Origin: Isoetes taiwanensis
Lineage: Eukaryota; Streptophyta; Lycopodiopsida; Isoetales; Isoetaceae
Assembly: GCA_021234155.1 (NCBI GenBank)
Contig: JAJEKV010000053.1
Span: forward strand, 6,525,424 to 6,589,423
DNA length: 64,000 bases
Direction: 5' to 3'
Shown here: positions 1 through 12,699 of the stretch, piece after piece
How the letters are laid out: each line of letters starts with the position of its first letter
How positions within the stretch are numbered: position 1 is the first letter of the stretch
Notes under the pieces: model-generated
The model's database searches: none
Told to the model about the DNA's origin: nothing
Seen by the model: only the letters and a program-made list of their open reading frames with translations
Translations under genes and position numbers: made by a program

Positions 1-279
1 GATCATCCAATACACTTGCTAGAAGTTACACAGGTATGTTTTGATTCTTTTTTTTTTTGTTACTAATATGCCTATTCAGTTAGAACTAGTTTTCCAATTC
101 TAGAAAATGAGACCTGCGCTCTGAAGCTTGCCACAATCAATGTTTAGTCTGTAATTCTGACATTAGTATTGACAAAAAGATAGCATTTGAGTCAATCTTT
201 TTTGTTTTTAACATGCTTGTCTAGTTTCTGTAATTTTGACATTATTATCAGATCTGAATTCTCTTTTCTTTTTGTTCAG

Positions 280-2661
280 TTGCAGCTTTACCTTGCTTTT
301 CAAAAGGAACATGCTGATTTGAAGATATCCCAGCAGACTTTTGAGAGGTTGAAACCAAGCTATATCAGGAAGCTTCAAGAAAGAGAAACATGTTGCTGCC
401 AATACCATCTGCATCTTGAATTTGCCATGCAAGCAATAAATAAAATGAGGACTGATCTATATGGTGTACACAAAGATTGCAAGTGTAAGTGCAGAATTTG
501 TGGTTCAGGTCCAATATGTTTAGCTAAAGAACATACTATCAAATCCACTAGTGAATATTGGAGATAGATTGTGTGTTCAAAGGATGAGAATGAAGAATGG
601 TACAAGCATGCATGTCTAATGCAGACGTGTACTAAGTGTGGTTTGAAAAGGTAACGGCTCCTTTTCTTTTTCCTGTTTTGATTGTCTTTAATCTAATTTA
701 TTTGTTTACTGGCAGGCTTCCTACATGTCCTAGAGAGAAGGTTAAGAATAATAGGCAAGATGTTAATTGGAAAGTGTTTGAAAAGGTAAATGTAGTTTAC
801 ATTCTGCTCAATTTCATGTTAGTGAAGCAAAGAGGTCTGCTTAAAGCTGTTCACTTTTGCAGCAAGAAGTTCAGAACAAAAAAACCAGGTCTGGCAAGAA
901 ACCTGCAAAGGTTACCAGATTGGCATACAAATCAGGTTCTCCTTTTGAGTTCCATGAAGATGCCACTAAAACTTTGAAGACCTTTGTTCCACATAACTAC
1001 CGAGCACATTGGCAAGCCAAACAATTCAAGCAATGTTTGGCATCAATTCAAGAAGACACTATTGTGTCTGTAATAGATTTTGCAGAGAATTATGGATTCA
1101 AAATTCAGCAAGAAGCTCAATCATGCCATTGGCATACTGACCAAGTTTCTATTCTGGTGCACATCACTTACAGGAGAATGAGAAGATCAGAGGCAGAAGA
1201 AAGACAAAAGAAGGAAGAAGATAATAAAGAGTCCAAAAAGAAAAATGTTGCAAAAGAGAAAAGGCAAGACTCCTTGAAAGGAATTGTGAAGGAGACTCAT
1301 TTCTACATCAGTGATGATGACAAAACTCATGATACTGAGTTTGTTCAGCATTGTCTCCAAAATCATGCAGATTGGCTACAATCTATTGGAGTTAACTATA
1401 AAAAACATGTTTTTTGGAGTGATGGTTGTTCTGCACAGTTTACGTCTTCAACCATTTTACTTCCTTGGCAGGTTTCACAATCGACTTGAAAAGGATATTA
1501 TCTGGAATTTTTTTTCTAGCTCACATGGAAAAGGTGAGCATGATGGTGCTGGAGCTGTCATCAAGAGGATTCTAACAAAGGAACAGATGAAATATAATGG
1601 AAGGAAATTGCAATGTGCAAAGGAGGTGGTTGCATTTCTTAGGTGGCACTTCAGCAACAATCCTTCTGATAATGACTTATCAAGGTAAAATTTGCTTATG
1701 TTTTTCTGTAACCCTGTGAAGTGCTGAAGTGCTGCCAGCACTTCATCACATAAAGCACCTGTGTCTGAATTACTTCAAACAATAAATGGTTTGAACCTGC
1801 AAATATTGTTTGTAGCTATGGTTGTAATTTGCATATTACACACATTACAAGCAGGTTTCAGTTACTACTAAAGAATATTTGTTCATATTTTTACAGGTTC
1901 TTGTATATATTTTTTGACTATGTCAGCACTACAAGCACTTACAACACTTGGCACTTGTGCAGGTATTTTTGGGACATTGAATCCTCAAAAATAGACAGAT
2001 CAGACAGGTTTGATTGTCATACTTTGAAGGGAACCACACAACTCCACTGCATAAGACCATGTGACAGGGAGAACACTTTAAAGGTAGCTTATAGACCTCT
2101 TTCTTGCTTTTGTGAGAGTTGTGTTCAATTCCAATGGGACTTATGCAGCACCAAACCACGTATTGGTGGTTGGAAAACTTGTGAACTAAAACTGAAAGAG
2201 ATTAACTCAGCTAATGATGCTAATAAAACAACAGATGAGGACTTGCAGATAGAAGATGAACATGAAGAGGAGGAAGAAGAAGAAGACTATGACATAACTA
2301 GTTCTATGGTTGAGGTTGGAGATAACTTTCTTTGTCAATGCGTAAAGAAGGTAATGAAGAGGGAGTTGATTTTTATGTCTTAAAGTGCAGAGAAGCAAAA
2401 AACACATTGCTGGAAGACTATGTAGATGGATGGGGAAATGTATTTGGGGTTGAATCTGTTATTGTTTCAGGACATTATTATAAACAGCTGGGTGGTCTCC
2501 AATTTGAGCTACTGGATGACCAACCTGTGGCTAGTGTGTACAGCCATCTAGTAAGATTAGCTAACTTTGAAATGATTGCAGATGAAGAGAATTGTGGATT
2601 GTATACTATGGCTGAAGACACCTGCCAACAAATAATGTGTAACCTCCCAAACTCGGGTTGA
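280..2661 (+). pseudogene. DDE-transposase-like multi-exon gene, broken
   Basis: Intron-bearing locus; coding pieces near 280-646, 716-785, 863-1684 and 1963-2661, joined by plausible GT-AG sites (acceptors at 279, 715, 862, 1962). The first piece carries a Cys/His-rich region (CCCQYH, CKCKCRIC). The third carries an RNase H-like motif set: IDFAENY near 1072, WSDGCSAQF near 1417, then HGKGEHDGAGAVIKR near 1525-1566. The end reads like a small chromatin-type domain (DFYVLKC, GHYYKQLGG). I recognise this motif order from uncharacterised, repeated proteins in many animals and other eukaryotes, which look like captured or active DDE transposases; that assignment is from memory. Breaks: in-frame TAG at 565-567, a frameshift near 1450 between the second Asp and the HGKG block, and another near 2335. 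No start codon upstream of 280 is evident, so the 5' exon may lie outside the window. It converges on the minus-strand gene that ends at 2865. Confidence 0.5.
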
Positions 2662-2864
2662 AGTTACAAATCAAAAAGCGTATGCAAGAGATAATGATTT
2701 AAAACATTCATCTTGATTTAAGCATTGTAAACTGAAGATTTATATTTATATCAAAATTTGTACATCAAAATTGTGGCTTGTAAAGCCTCATGTATTGTGG
2801 CCTGTATATTTGCAATGAAAAATTACAAGCACTGACCTACATGTCAAGAAACTTTTGTACCTTT

Positions 2865-5586
2865 TCACTGTTTTCTGAAAGTGGATAAGTCTCTCTTAGC
2901 CATTGTAGTTGACCATTGCAATAAATTTTCACCGATCTTTGATGTCTCCTCTCCCAATTGTTGCTCTGCCATTGTATCCAAAATGTCAAGTGCTTCCTCT
3001 GTGTAATCTTCTGGTCTGCAGTTTGCTTTCAGAATTTGTGTGAAGTCTTCAACCTGAGAAACATCTTTAAGCACCTGCATGTATTTGTCCAACATAGTAT
3101 CATCTGGATCAAGTGTGAAGGATGGTATCAAAGAGATGTGAATGGTGGAGAAGCAAAAGTTTTGTGAATGCTATCATCCAACAATATCGTGAGCCATCAT
3201 ATTGTGGGTAGTCAATCACAACTCTTGACAGAGGCTTCATGTACAATGGTTTTGAAGACTGAATTGGCCATCTAAATGGCATCTCCAAGCACTTAGACTG
3301 ATCCCATATGAATACAAAGTCTCGTCTAATGATTGGTGCTATCACATCTAGAACTTCATTCACATTGTGCTGGTTCATGGAAGACCAAATGGCTATATCA
3401 AAATGAGTCATTGCTTCTTTCAGGAATTCTCGTGCATTAGGCCTTACCACAACTAGTTTTCTGCTTGTTTTTGTGATGTACAGGCTATTGTCCACATGCA
3501 CTGGACTGTCCCTATGATAAGTCTTAACTAGAACACCATTAACATCTAATATGAGCAGTTTCCTCTTCATAGAGGACTGTCCTGTACACCTATCAGTCAA
3601 AAAACATAAAGTAAACATAAAGGACACTTATTAAATAAAAACACAACTTCAAAATTCCATTATATTAACCTGTATGGTACAAGATTCAATTGAGTGTTCA
3701 ATTTCTCAACATGTTCAATTTCTTCTTCCAATACAAGTGTACCTGAGCATTAAAACATTAGCTAATAGAAATTCTTAATAGATACATTATCATTGCCCTT
3801 CAGACACTCTATCATTGCTTTCAATCTCTCAGCTTTGTTACCTGTAGTCTTGTCAGAAGCCACCTGAGATGCCATGTCATTTCGGGCATCTTCAAATATT
3901 TCTTCATCCTCTTCAATTCGTGCATCTACCAATTCTTTTAGTTCTTGGTGGCCACAGAGCGAGTTTGCTTGCTACTGCGGCTTCTTGATTCAAGTTTTAC
4001 CTTTCTGTATCGCCTTTTCCAAGTCCTTATCAAGTGCCCTCCTCCTGAAATTGTATTTCCTCTTCACAACTGATTCAATATTCTTTCCTTTCTTACTTGC
4101 TTTCTTAGCTGATTCTGTGTTCTTTGCTTTCTTCTTGTTTCCCATTTCAGTACCTGCACTTTTCCTCTTGGTTGCTGCCCTCTTCTCTCTAACAGGTGTA
4201 CTCTCTACCTCCTCATTGTCACCTGCATCCTTGTCAGCAGGTTCCTTATCCTCAGGACTTGCAATGGAAGCTTCTTCAGTAATTATCTTTCGACTGCTGG
4301 CTTTTCTCCTTAAGATCTTCCTAGGACTCGAGATCTTCCTAGGACTCATCATTAATTGGTCCATTAACAATTATTGTGCATTTCAGATATCGCTTCACTA
4401 CTTGGTCTTAGCAGGTGTACCATGTTGATTTAGAGGACTCTCATCTACATGTGCTGCATCTTCTACAGTAGCCTTTCGCTGTGGCACATCTATTACTTTA
4501 GGCAATTCTGCTGTCATGCCCAGTTCAATATATAAATCTGGATGAATGGACACATCACATACCTTGCACTTACCTTCCTTCAATAAAGCTGCACATGCTA
4601 GATGGTATTCATGATCACAAAATAAGGTCAATGACAATTTGTACCTGTCATGGAAAGTTAGGCCACACAAACAGCAAGTACCAAAATTGCAAAGCCCTGG
4701 TAGTGTTCTCCTTATAGTGTTGATGCAGAAAGGTGTGGAAGTCACATGCTTCAGTTCTGTCAAATGGTTAAGGTACCCTCTCAATTCTGAAATTCTTTCA
4801 TCCTTGTCTTTTATCTCATCTTCTAACTTTTGCTTCCTCAAAATACTTGTTTCCTGATCTGCAGATGTGATAAGCTTCTCGAGTCTCTCGTGATATAATA
4901 TATCTCCATAGTGAGAGACATCTCAAGATCTTTTTCTGAAATGCTTTTTCATCATCCAATTCGAAAATTGAAATCTTCAAATTCTCAACCTTTGTCTGCT
5001 CTCTTCTAACTCGTGATAAATTTTGAATTGGATTTAGCTTCAGCTGACTAAATTGACATCAATTGCCCGCACCTCTTCAAACATTTTCGCCCTCTCATTC
5101 TCAAGTTTGTTTGCATTTAATTTGATCAACTCAAAATTCTCTATCAAAGCGGTGGTCTAATTTAGAGTTTTGGGTAGGAGTACCTTTGCTTGAACTTGCA
5201 ACTTCCCTCCCCTTTGACCTCTGCAACTTCTGTACTTCATAATTTGAGCTCCAAAAGACGCCCAATTGATCTTATGATTTTCAGGATTTGCAGCAGCCGA
5301 GTCACAATTCTCCCAAGCAAAAGCGTAAGCTACACCTTTCTTACTTCATTGTTGGGAATGTTTTTCGTTTGATATAGCTTCTTCAACAATGTATTCAATT
5401 TTTCCTTGAGAAATTTTGGACCATAAGAAGTTTCATCTTATTGTTTGGTGCTTCTTGCCAAACTGAGTACCATTGCGCATCTGTTACATTTTGTTCAAGC
5501 CATTTCTGTCTCAAAGATGGCTGAATTCCTTCTCCTGCCAAACCGTGAATGTCTATGAATTCCTGCTCTGTAACTGCTTCGGCCAT
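2865..5586 (-). CDS. RING-like zinc finger plus FCP1/NIF-type HAD phosphatase protein, several exons
   Basis: Minus-strand pieces line up as one gene: 5586 to about 5340 (starts MAEAVTEQEF), a coiled-coil and RING piece about 4890-4398, a Lys-rich nuclear-type piece 4370-3990, acidic exons about 3975-3865 and 3745-3670, and a phosphatase piece 3591-2865. The RING-like part has CCLCG, then CDHEYHLAC, then CKVC (about 4700-4540). The HAD part has motif I LLILDVNGVL (3565-3535), motif II WSSMN (about 3395-3380) and LLDDS in a shifted frame (about 3185). The second acidic residue of motif I is Asn, a variant I know from plant members. The junction TACAG/GTGTACAGG at 3670/3591 keeps frame. Oddities: frameshifts near 5415, around 3180 and at 3131. 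It could instead be two adjacent genes, a RING protein and a phosphatase. The phosphatase domain is the firmest part. Confidence 0.55.
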
Positions 5587-5599
5587 GCTGAGACGATTG

Positions 5600-8500
5600 G
5601 ATCGAAGGATGAAAAGGAAAAATTGATTTCGTTGGAGGAGCTTTCGGAAATAGGGGATTCGAAAATTTGGGATCGAAAAAGGGGAAAGCCAGAAGCAAAA
5701 AGGCGCGCGGGAACCGAGGCAATCTGCGAGATTCTATGTATTATGGCTACTCGAATTTTAGATGGCTACTCGAATTTTAGGTGCGTCAAGTGCTTGGTGC
5801 TTTCGCTCAAAATTGGGTACCAATATCAAATTTACACCCAAAAAGCTCGCGACAAAAGCCACAAATTCATATTGTTCCTGCCTTTGCAGCCAAGATTTGC
5901 TTCTCCAGTTAGCTTCTGTGCAAGAGGAAGAAAACAGATTTCCTTCTCCGATTTGCTACTCCGACCAGCTTACAGTTGCTAGCAAAAGTAGCTTTATAAT
6001 TTTAAAGATGGTGTATGTAGTTCACGTGCTCTCCATTAACGCTTTATGTCAAAACTCCACAATTTAAAGGTGCAGCCCACTGCAGGACCACGACAACAAA
6101 GGTACATTATTTTGATACTTATATAGCATTCACCTCTTGAATCAGAACTGTACGTTATTCTCAAATTTGGCCACTGATATTCATTATTAAAGATTCACAA
6201 TCCAAGGTAACAGTTCTAAATGCTTCTTTTCGTATCCCTATAAAAAAGACACAGTTCATGGCCTTCAGTTTCATCCAGAATTTTAACTCCCAAGCTTCCT
6301 CATACAGTACTATCTCAGGAGAGCCTTTTCACTGGAATCCATGGACAAGAAGAGCAGATTGTAGCTCATTGTCTAGAAAAAAAACACATGACAATTTCTT
6401 AAGCTTTGATTGGTTCTTTAGACCTACAGTCATTTTCGCTTATTGCAAGGATCGTTTAGGCTGTACCTAAGCAACGCAAAACAGATATAAAACAGGCTGA
6501 TATGAGGCAAGATTGGATAGTCTATGACACAGATATTTTCTTATCCGTGAAGATTTTTCTTTGATATTCAATAGGATGATTACAATGGGCCAGCTTCCAA
6601 TGGATACCTGCGCAAGAAATAAATACATAGTCTCAGATTTGTTATACCCAATATTTCCTCTGAGACAAACTAATTTGGAGCACGTTCTTACTCTTTATGC
6701 ATTCTTTCCATGCACGTTGCCAACTTTGAAGAACAGCAGGACATTTCATCTTCACGTTGAAAAACTAACGCTCTTGCATAGACAATTAGCAAACTGTAGA
6801 TCATGTAGATATAACCATACGCTGTTGCCTATACCATTTGATGAGATTATTGAGCTCTTATCTTCAACCAGCATAATTGTTTACTCACTCAGAGCTCCTT
6901 GAAGCCAAGGGAATGCATTTGCTTTGATCAAAATGCCACAAAACCCATCTGCACACCAACTTATATTCGCACGGATTTATACTTGGGCTTTTGCATCAAA
7001 GCTTTCCACAACCACTGAGAAAATACGATTATTTATTTGCATGAAACAAGATCTGCTATAATCTGCTACTCACAATAAGCAATACAAACAATACACAACA
7101 ATATGAAAGCCAACATGAAACGTAGTTACGAATACAACGTAAATATCAAATGCTTATAAACAATACACATCCATTTCGTACATGTGAATTCCATCAAATT
7201 CAATTCCATCAAAATCGCATTCGAGCCAAATGCATACCATCACACAACAAATTGAATCAAATTGCATCTAGGAAAAAAAAGGCGGCCGATTTTCTAGTAT
7301 ATATATAATTACTCCTTCAATTTTTAGCACTCAAATAGCCAAAAACCTATTTTTTGGCAGCCAAAAACAATCCGAAGACGAAGGGCCTTCTATATAAACA
7401 CACCCCCGCCACCTGTTAACTTGCCTCCCTCCTGGCATTCACTCCAAAAAACGAACTTTTTGGAACCGGAAAAGCATTTTCCGGCGACGCCCTCCGCCCT
7501 CATACCACGGCTTTGGTTTCGTCCAGCCCCAGCAGCAGCAGCTTCAATTTGTGTGCTACCAGCGAAGGCAACGGTATGATCTGGCAAAGCGTTCTTTCCA
7601 AGAACTTCACATTAGAAGATTCTTCTAATCAAGACCAGAATGTTATTTCCCTCTCAAGCTTTTGTAACTAACCCAGTATCTTTGGGGCTTTTGTTATGGG
7701 CAGATCGGAAGGGCACAAACTCGGCCATTAGCTTGGATTTTTTTAGACATGAGCTTGGGTTTTTTGAACTCAAGCTTTTCACGGAATACCATATGGTTTG
7801 TCTTTGTCATGCATGCTGCGGAATCAAAGAATCAACAACAAATTCAACGTACCCATGAGCTCCTTGGCAAGTCAAGCGTTGCTGCGATGCTAATCCATGT
7901 AAGTACTAAGTTATTGAAATCCCGTGGCATTGGCATGGCATCAACAAAAAATTGAAAAGAAGCAATTCAAGGAGCTGAGAAGGAGCTGAGAAGAAGCTCC
8001 TGCTCTTGGATTGTATACCCAAGTAATAGGTGCTGCTCCAAGGCTCCAAATCATTTTGACCAAAACAGACAGCCCCTTGCTTCGAAGCTTATCCGTTCAC
8101 ATGTCTAAGAATGTAGTTCACTGTGTTGCTTGACAGAAAGCTACCCGCCGTCACTCCTTCCATTCTCAACTCTTTCACTTCTCTCTTTTCTCTCAAGCTT
8201 TCAAAACATTCGCGGCCACATATAGGAAGAAAGCATCATAATTCTCTCAGATGTATATTCCAAAATGTAAAGCATCTCACCTAAAATGTGGTCGTTGGAG
8301 CTGGATTTCCCTTGCAAATCACCCATTGAATGCCTCTTTCAAGGAAAAAGGGAGTCCACATTTGTTGCAACAATTACATCAACTGTATATTCACAGATCA
8401 GACAGAAAATGGCCTTATATAAAATCTCTATTTGCATATATTTGTAGAAGGAAGAGCATGGCCTGTAGATCCAGCAGTTCATGGAATGAGAGGGTAGCAA

Positions 8501-9720
8501 AAGAAGTTTGATAAAGGCACATTCTTCTCACAGAGCTTCTTCCTTTGAGATGTTCAGACAACGGGGTTTTAATGCAGTTAATGTCACTGATTGTTCTGTT
8601 CTGGGAACAGATTTGCTGGCAATAATCTTTGTAAAAGGAAGACCATAGCCTCACATCACTCTCAAATGACAGGATGATCATATATCTAGCTACTCAATGT
8701 ACAGTATATCTTGATACCTTCACTACAACATTTTGCTATGATGTTAGTAAATCCCACCTATATTGTCTTACGATGTTCATATTAATGCTACCATATGTCT
8801 ATATTTCATGACTGCTCATCTAGCTTCACTTATATGCAATATAAGACTTTCATTTCTCCAATCATCATTCACAAAAACCTCATGATTCACATGGAGCATT
8901 ACACGAAGGACTTCACACATGTACTATCTGCAGTGATCATATGCTAAATACCAGGAACAAAACTTATTGACAATCATCTAATTTCCAAAAGACAACTTGA
9001 CGTAAGAGAAAGCTTTACAAAAACTTCATTCTTTGATTCAATGTTGTGGCAACCTTATAAAATTGGCCGTATAATTATACGTTTAGCACCTCTCATGACC
9101 TTTTGTGGTATTAAATCTTAGGAACGTGGGCTTCTATCTTAGCAAACTTCTTGCATACATTAAAAAATCATGACTTTCTAACGTAAGCCAAACATTGCAA
9201 AATCAATCCATAGTCAGTTTCCATTACATACAAAAGCCAAAGCCTTTCAAACTCTCAAACACATGAGATATATAACGCATAACAATTTGCTTATAAAACA
9301 CATCTCAATACAATTCCTCTCAAATATAATCTCAAAAGCACATTAAGAAACACAGAGCCAAAACATCATAAGAAACCTAAATTCACTCACAATAATAACG
9401 TTACATGTCAGCACTTAAGCCAGTATTCGTTAATTTTATAAAATATCGTAATACTTAGAAAAAAGCCAAGTGAAGCAAAGTGCTTTTGCTCGATTTTGCT
9501 CCAAACTGAAATGGAATGAACATAGCTACCAGCAGTGGACAAAGCAGGCGCCATGGACAACAGACGATCCATGCATTGTGGCACACCATGTCTGTTGCAG
9601 CATCACCTTCCTCGAGCGGCATGCAGCCCTGGCGGCTGGTAGCCAACCTTGACTATGGTCAAGATGCTTGGTCATGAGCAACCTGCAAATGCCATAATTC
9701 AGAAAGTTAGTGAGAAACTC
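5600..9720. other. AT-rich intergenic DNA, no convincing gene
   Basis: Only short unsupported ORFs occur here. None shows a recognisable domain, consistent codon pattern or credible splice chain. Two short stretches could belong to a transcript: a TATA-like ctatataaac at 7389-7398 on the plus strand, and a pyrimidine-rich leader-like stretch before the ATG at 7640. The reading frame that follows (72 codons) is unrecognised, so I do not call it a gene. Nothing RNA-like (tRNA, rRNA, snRNA) was recognised by eye. Confidence 0.5.
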
Positions 9721-9900
9721 ATACCATTCTGAGCATTTTCCATGAGCCATGGCTCCTGGAAACTGCGTGATGAACAACTCATACCATTCTGAGCATTCTC
9801 CATGAGCCATGGCTCCTGGAAACTGCGTGATGAACAACTCAGACCATTCTGAGCATTCTCCATGAGCCATGGCTCCTGGAAACTGCGTGATGAACAACTC
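9721..9900. repeat. Three tandem 60-bp repeats
   Basis: Units 9721-9780, 9781-9840 and 9841-9900 are almost identical, differing at one base near the middle of the first unit and one at the start of the third. Each contains ccattctgagca and ccatgagccatggctcctgg, the latter holding a ccatgg-centred palindrome. Because 60 is a multiple of three, minus-strand frames stay open across the array and give a repetitive peptide (FITQFPGAMAHGECSEW). I regard that peptide as a by-product of the repeat. Confidence 0.9.
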
Positions 9901-12690
9901 AAATTATTCTTGCTGTCAGTTGGGCCTCCTTAGGATGAGCATCACAGTTTTCAGGTTTGCCCTGTATTTGCCCCTATCTGGGCTAATTATGCTGCTATTT
10001 TGCCTCTTACAGAACCGCTGCACGTGCTTCTCGACACTCCAACTGTCACCGCTTTGGCGTCTTACATTGCAGAGGTTCTTCATCGGTGGACTCAGCTGAT
10101 GTCCACTTGATGGCTAATGGCATCCTTCTGTACATACTTGAATATACTTCTATTCGAGGCTTATTACTGTCGAGATTCTTATTTACATCGGTGTGATTGC
10201 CGACTTTGTTCCAGAATGATCTTCAAAAACACAATTCATCGTCTTCTTGCCAGTTACTTTTGCTTCAATAACTGAGCTTTTAATGTCTTGTTACTGAAGT
10301 TACTTGACATGCTCATATTTGTTTCTTAGTTTCACTATGTTACTGTATGTTCAGGCTCTCCTATTATTGTTTTTGCTACTTTTGAAAGTCAATACAAATA
10401 ATTACATGTCTATATGGACATTGTTTTTTATTATTTTTGCACTAATATAGCATATAGTGGTATAACCTCCAGGTTTATATTAGATATAGGATCTTCATCT
10501 TCTATTACAAATGGACTTCAACATTTCTAGGGCTATGTTACATGTTTCTACCTATCTATGAGACGTTTATGAGTGGCCCAGACCATTCACTGGCCTTCAA
10601 ATCAAGAGTTAATGTTGATAATGAAACAGGTGCCAGCATCAACAATCTGTTCATAACACAAAGTGATTTTATAAGGTCATGGACTTGGCTACAATTTTGA
10701 TTTTTGTCAAATCGAAATACATGTTACATCAGATTATCAATGTCTTGTTGATTGTGTTGAAAACAAAACATACATTAATTTTGCTATCGGAGCCTGCACA
10801 TAAGCTTCATGTATTCAATGAACACATGTTAGCATTAATGCCACAGTTCATGTGGCGGATGAATCTCACAGTTCTTGTGCACCCGAACAACGTCTATAAC
10901 GTTCTCTGTGACACGTACGCTCTTCAAAAACACTTCATACTGGCATTGAGGAAACTGCAGACCTTAGACAGTTTTATGATTTCAAATATTTAAAATAACT
11001 GTATATCAAACTTTGTACTACTTCCCTCAAATGCTAATTTTACTAAATCTGCATATTACTTGAATGATTCTTCCTTAAAATAAAATAAGTTGCTTGCGTG
11101 TGGGAATATGGTGCTTGTTGTGGTGGATTTATGGTTTTGCACTTTTCAATATTTAGATTTTAACAAAGTATTTCGAGTGCATATCTAACTTTGAAACTCT
11201 ATAACAAGGTTCAGATAACAAAAACTCCAATTGAGATATTGAGAGAAAACATGTGCAAGCCAAAACGAATACAATTGTGCTCATCCCATAAGCAAATTAT
11301 CGATACTTCTGTATGATAGTAAATACATAAATTATGTCACATTCCTAGATCATGAATCACAATTGGAAACATTTATCTTGCTCCATTTAACCTCTGGAAA
11401 GCTGCCTCTGAGTGAGTGAGAGTAGTCCGTATCTTCGTTTTCTTCACCGTGAAATCGAAGCCATTCACTCACTTTGAAGCACTTCACACCTTTATTGCTG
11501 AGACATAAAAAAGGAATCTGATTGACATTGATAACAAGATTACCTTGCCTAGAAACATATCCCACTTATCATGTAAGTGAAGAAATTGAACCCATTGGAG
11601 AAATTGAATCCCATAATCATACTACTATAGTAGACAAGTATGTTCAGACCTTGAAACCCTGCCTAGCCAGCATGCTGCTGTGATCTTTGTACAGGTTAGC
11701 ATCTGTACTGACTAATGGACATACTTGCAGCTGCACTCCCCATTTGGTGAGCCAACGGTCTCGTTTTGTCTGCCAACAAGCTTGAAGACGCTGGGGGCCC
11801 ATGGCCAAGGCATATGCAAGATGAGGGAGCCTTGTGTCGCCCATGCGGACCACCTTTTGGAAGTAAAGGATAGTGCACGAGGCCACCTTCTTAATGAGTT
11901 GACAAAGAACAGTATATGGGTTATAGTATTGAATTGAATTGAATTGAATTTTATCGTCCATGGAGACCGACTTCATAGTGTGAAGCAATCGTATTATCAA
12001 TAAAAAACCACGTGGCCTTTGCATCATTTTCTTTTAATATGATTTTTATTGTTAGATAAAGGATAGTGCACGAGGGCATGAATACATAATTGTTATCCCA
12101 CAACATATAATATTTTCTGGACATATAATATTTTTCTTGATATCTGTTAATCGTATCATTCCATACTTATTACTTTTATTGTGTGGGGACAAGATGAAAG
12201 AGACCTCATTTAATTTTATTTAGTTTGTGTTGTATTTCTCACCTTTACCACATGGTTCGAAAAACTTTATAAGCCTTACCAGACAATTTGCCGCCTATAC
12301 CTAATATGTACCGGATTTAATAGATAACAAGATTCAAATATACCGGATTTTAAACTAAACTCTACTCTTTTGTACTGGAATTTTGCCAATCTAAAATGGA
12401 AATTTTGAATTCCAACCGGAATTTTAAGGGCCTAACCCTTACTTTTTCGAACCTTGCTTTACCATTGGATGAAGACAACTAGTCTTGTCCTACTAATAAA
12501 TGATTATCTAAACTTCCACATTTAGCATATATGCCTTGGTTAGTAGTTCCACTATGTCCAAGAATATATTTTGGTAAGGGACTCGCACAGAACACAGAAA
12601 ACCGCCGAAATAGATAGGCTTGGCATTCATCACAGCAGCAATATACAAGGGTTGGAAAAAACATGGAGTGGAGAGCTGACCATAGGAACA
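9901..12690. other. Intergenic DNA with weak coding traces only
   Basis: No gene can be supported. A minus-strand frame at 11644-11880 contains VVRMGDTRLPHLAYALA, which faintly recalls the tail region of non-LTR (LINE/RTE-like) polymerase ORFs; without a catalytic domain nearby I cannot claim it. A plus-strand frame of 104 codons at 10679-10993 is unrecognised and AT-rich. The left end of Ty3/gypsy element A begins near 12,700. Confidence 0.4.
11929..11951. repeat. (TTGAA)n microsatellite
   Basis: Four consecutive copies of the pentamer ttgaa, followed by a partial copy. It is a simple sequence repeat in otherwise unannotated DNA. Confidence 0.9.
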
Positions 12691-12699
12691 ACGTCGAGA

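Noticed and set aside
7290..7310. ttttctagtatat as a second Helitron 3' end
   Set aside because: No stable GC-rich hairpin precedes the CTAG.
9526..9897. 123-codon minus-strand ORF
   Set aside because: Its length comes from the 60-bp tandem repeat staying in frame.
11644..12027. LINE/RTE polymerase tail
   Set aside because: Only a weak resemblance in one short stretch (RMGDTRLP); no endonuclease or RT domain nearby.
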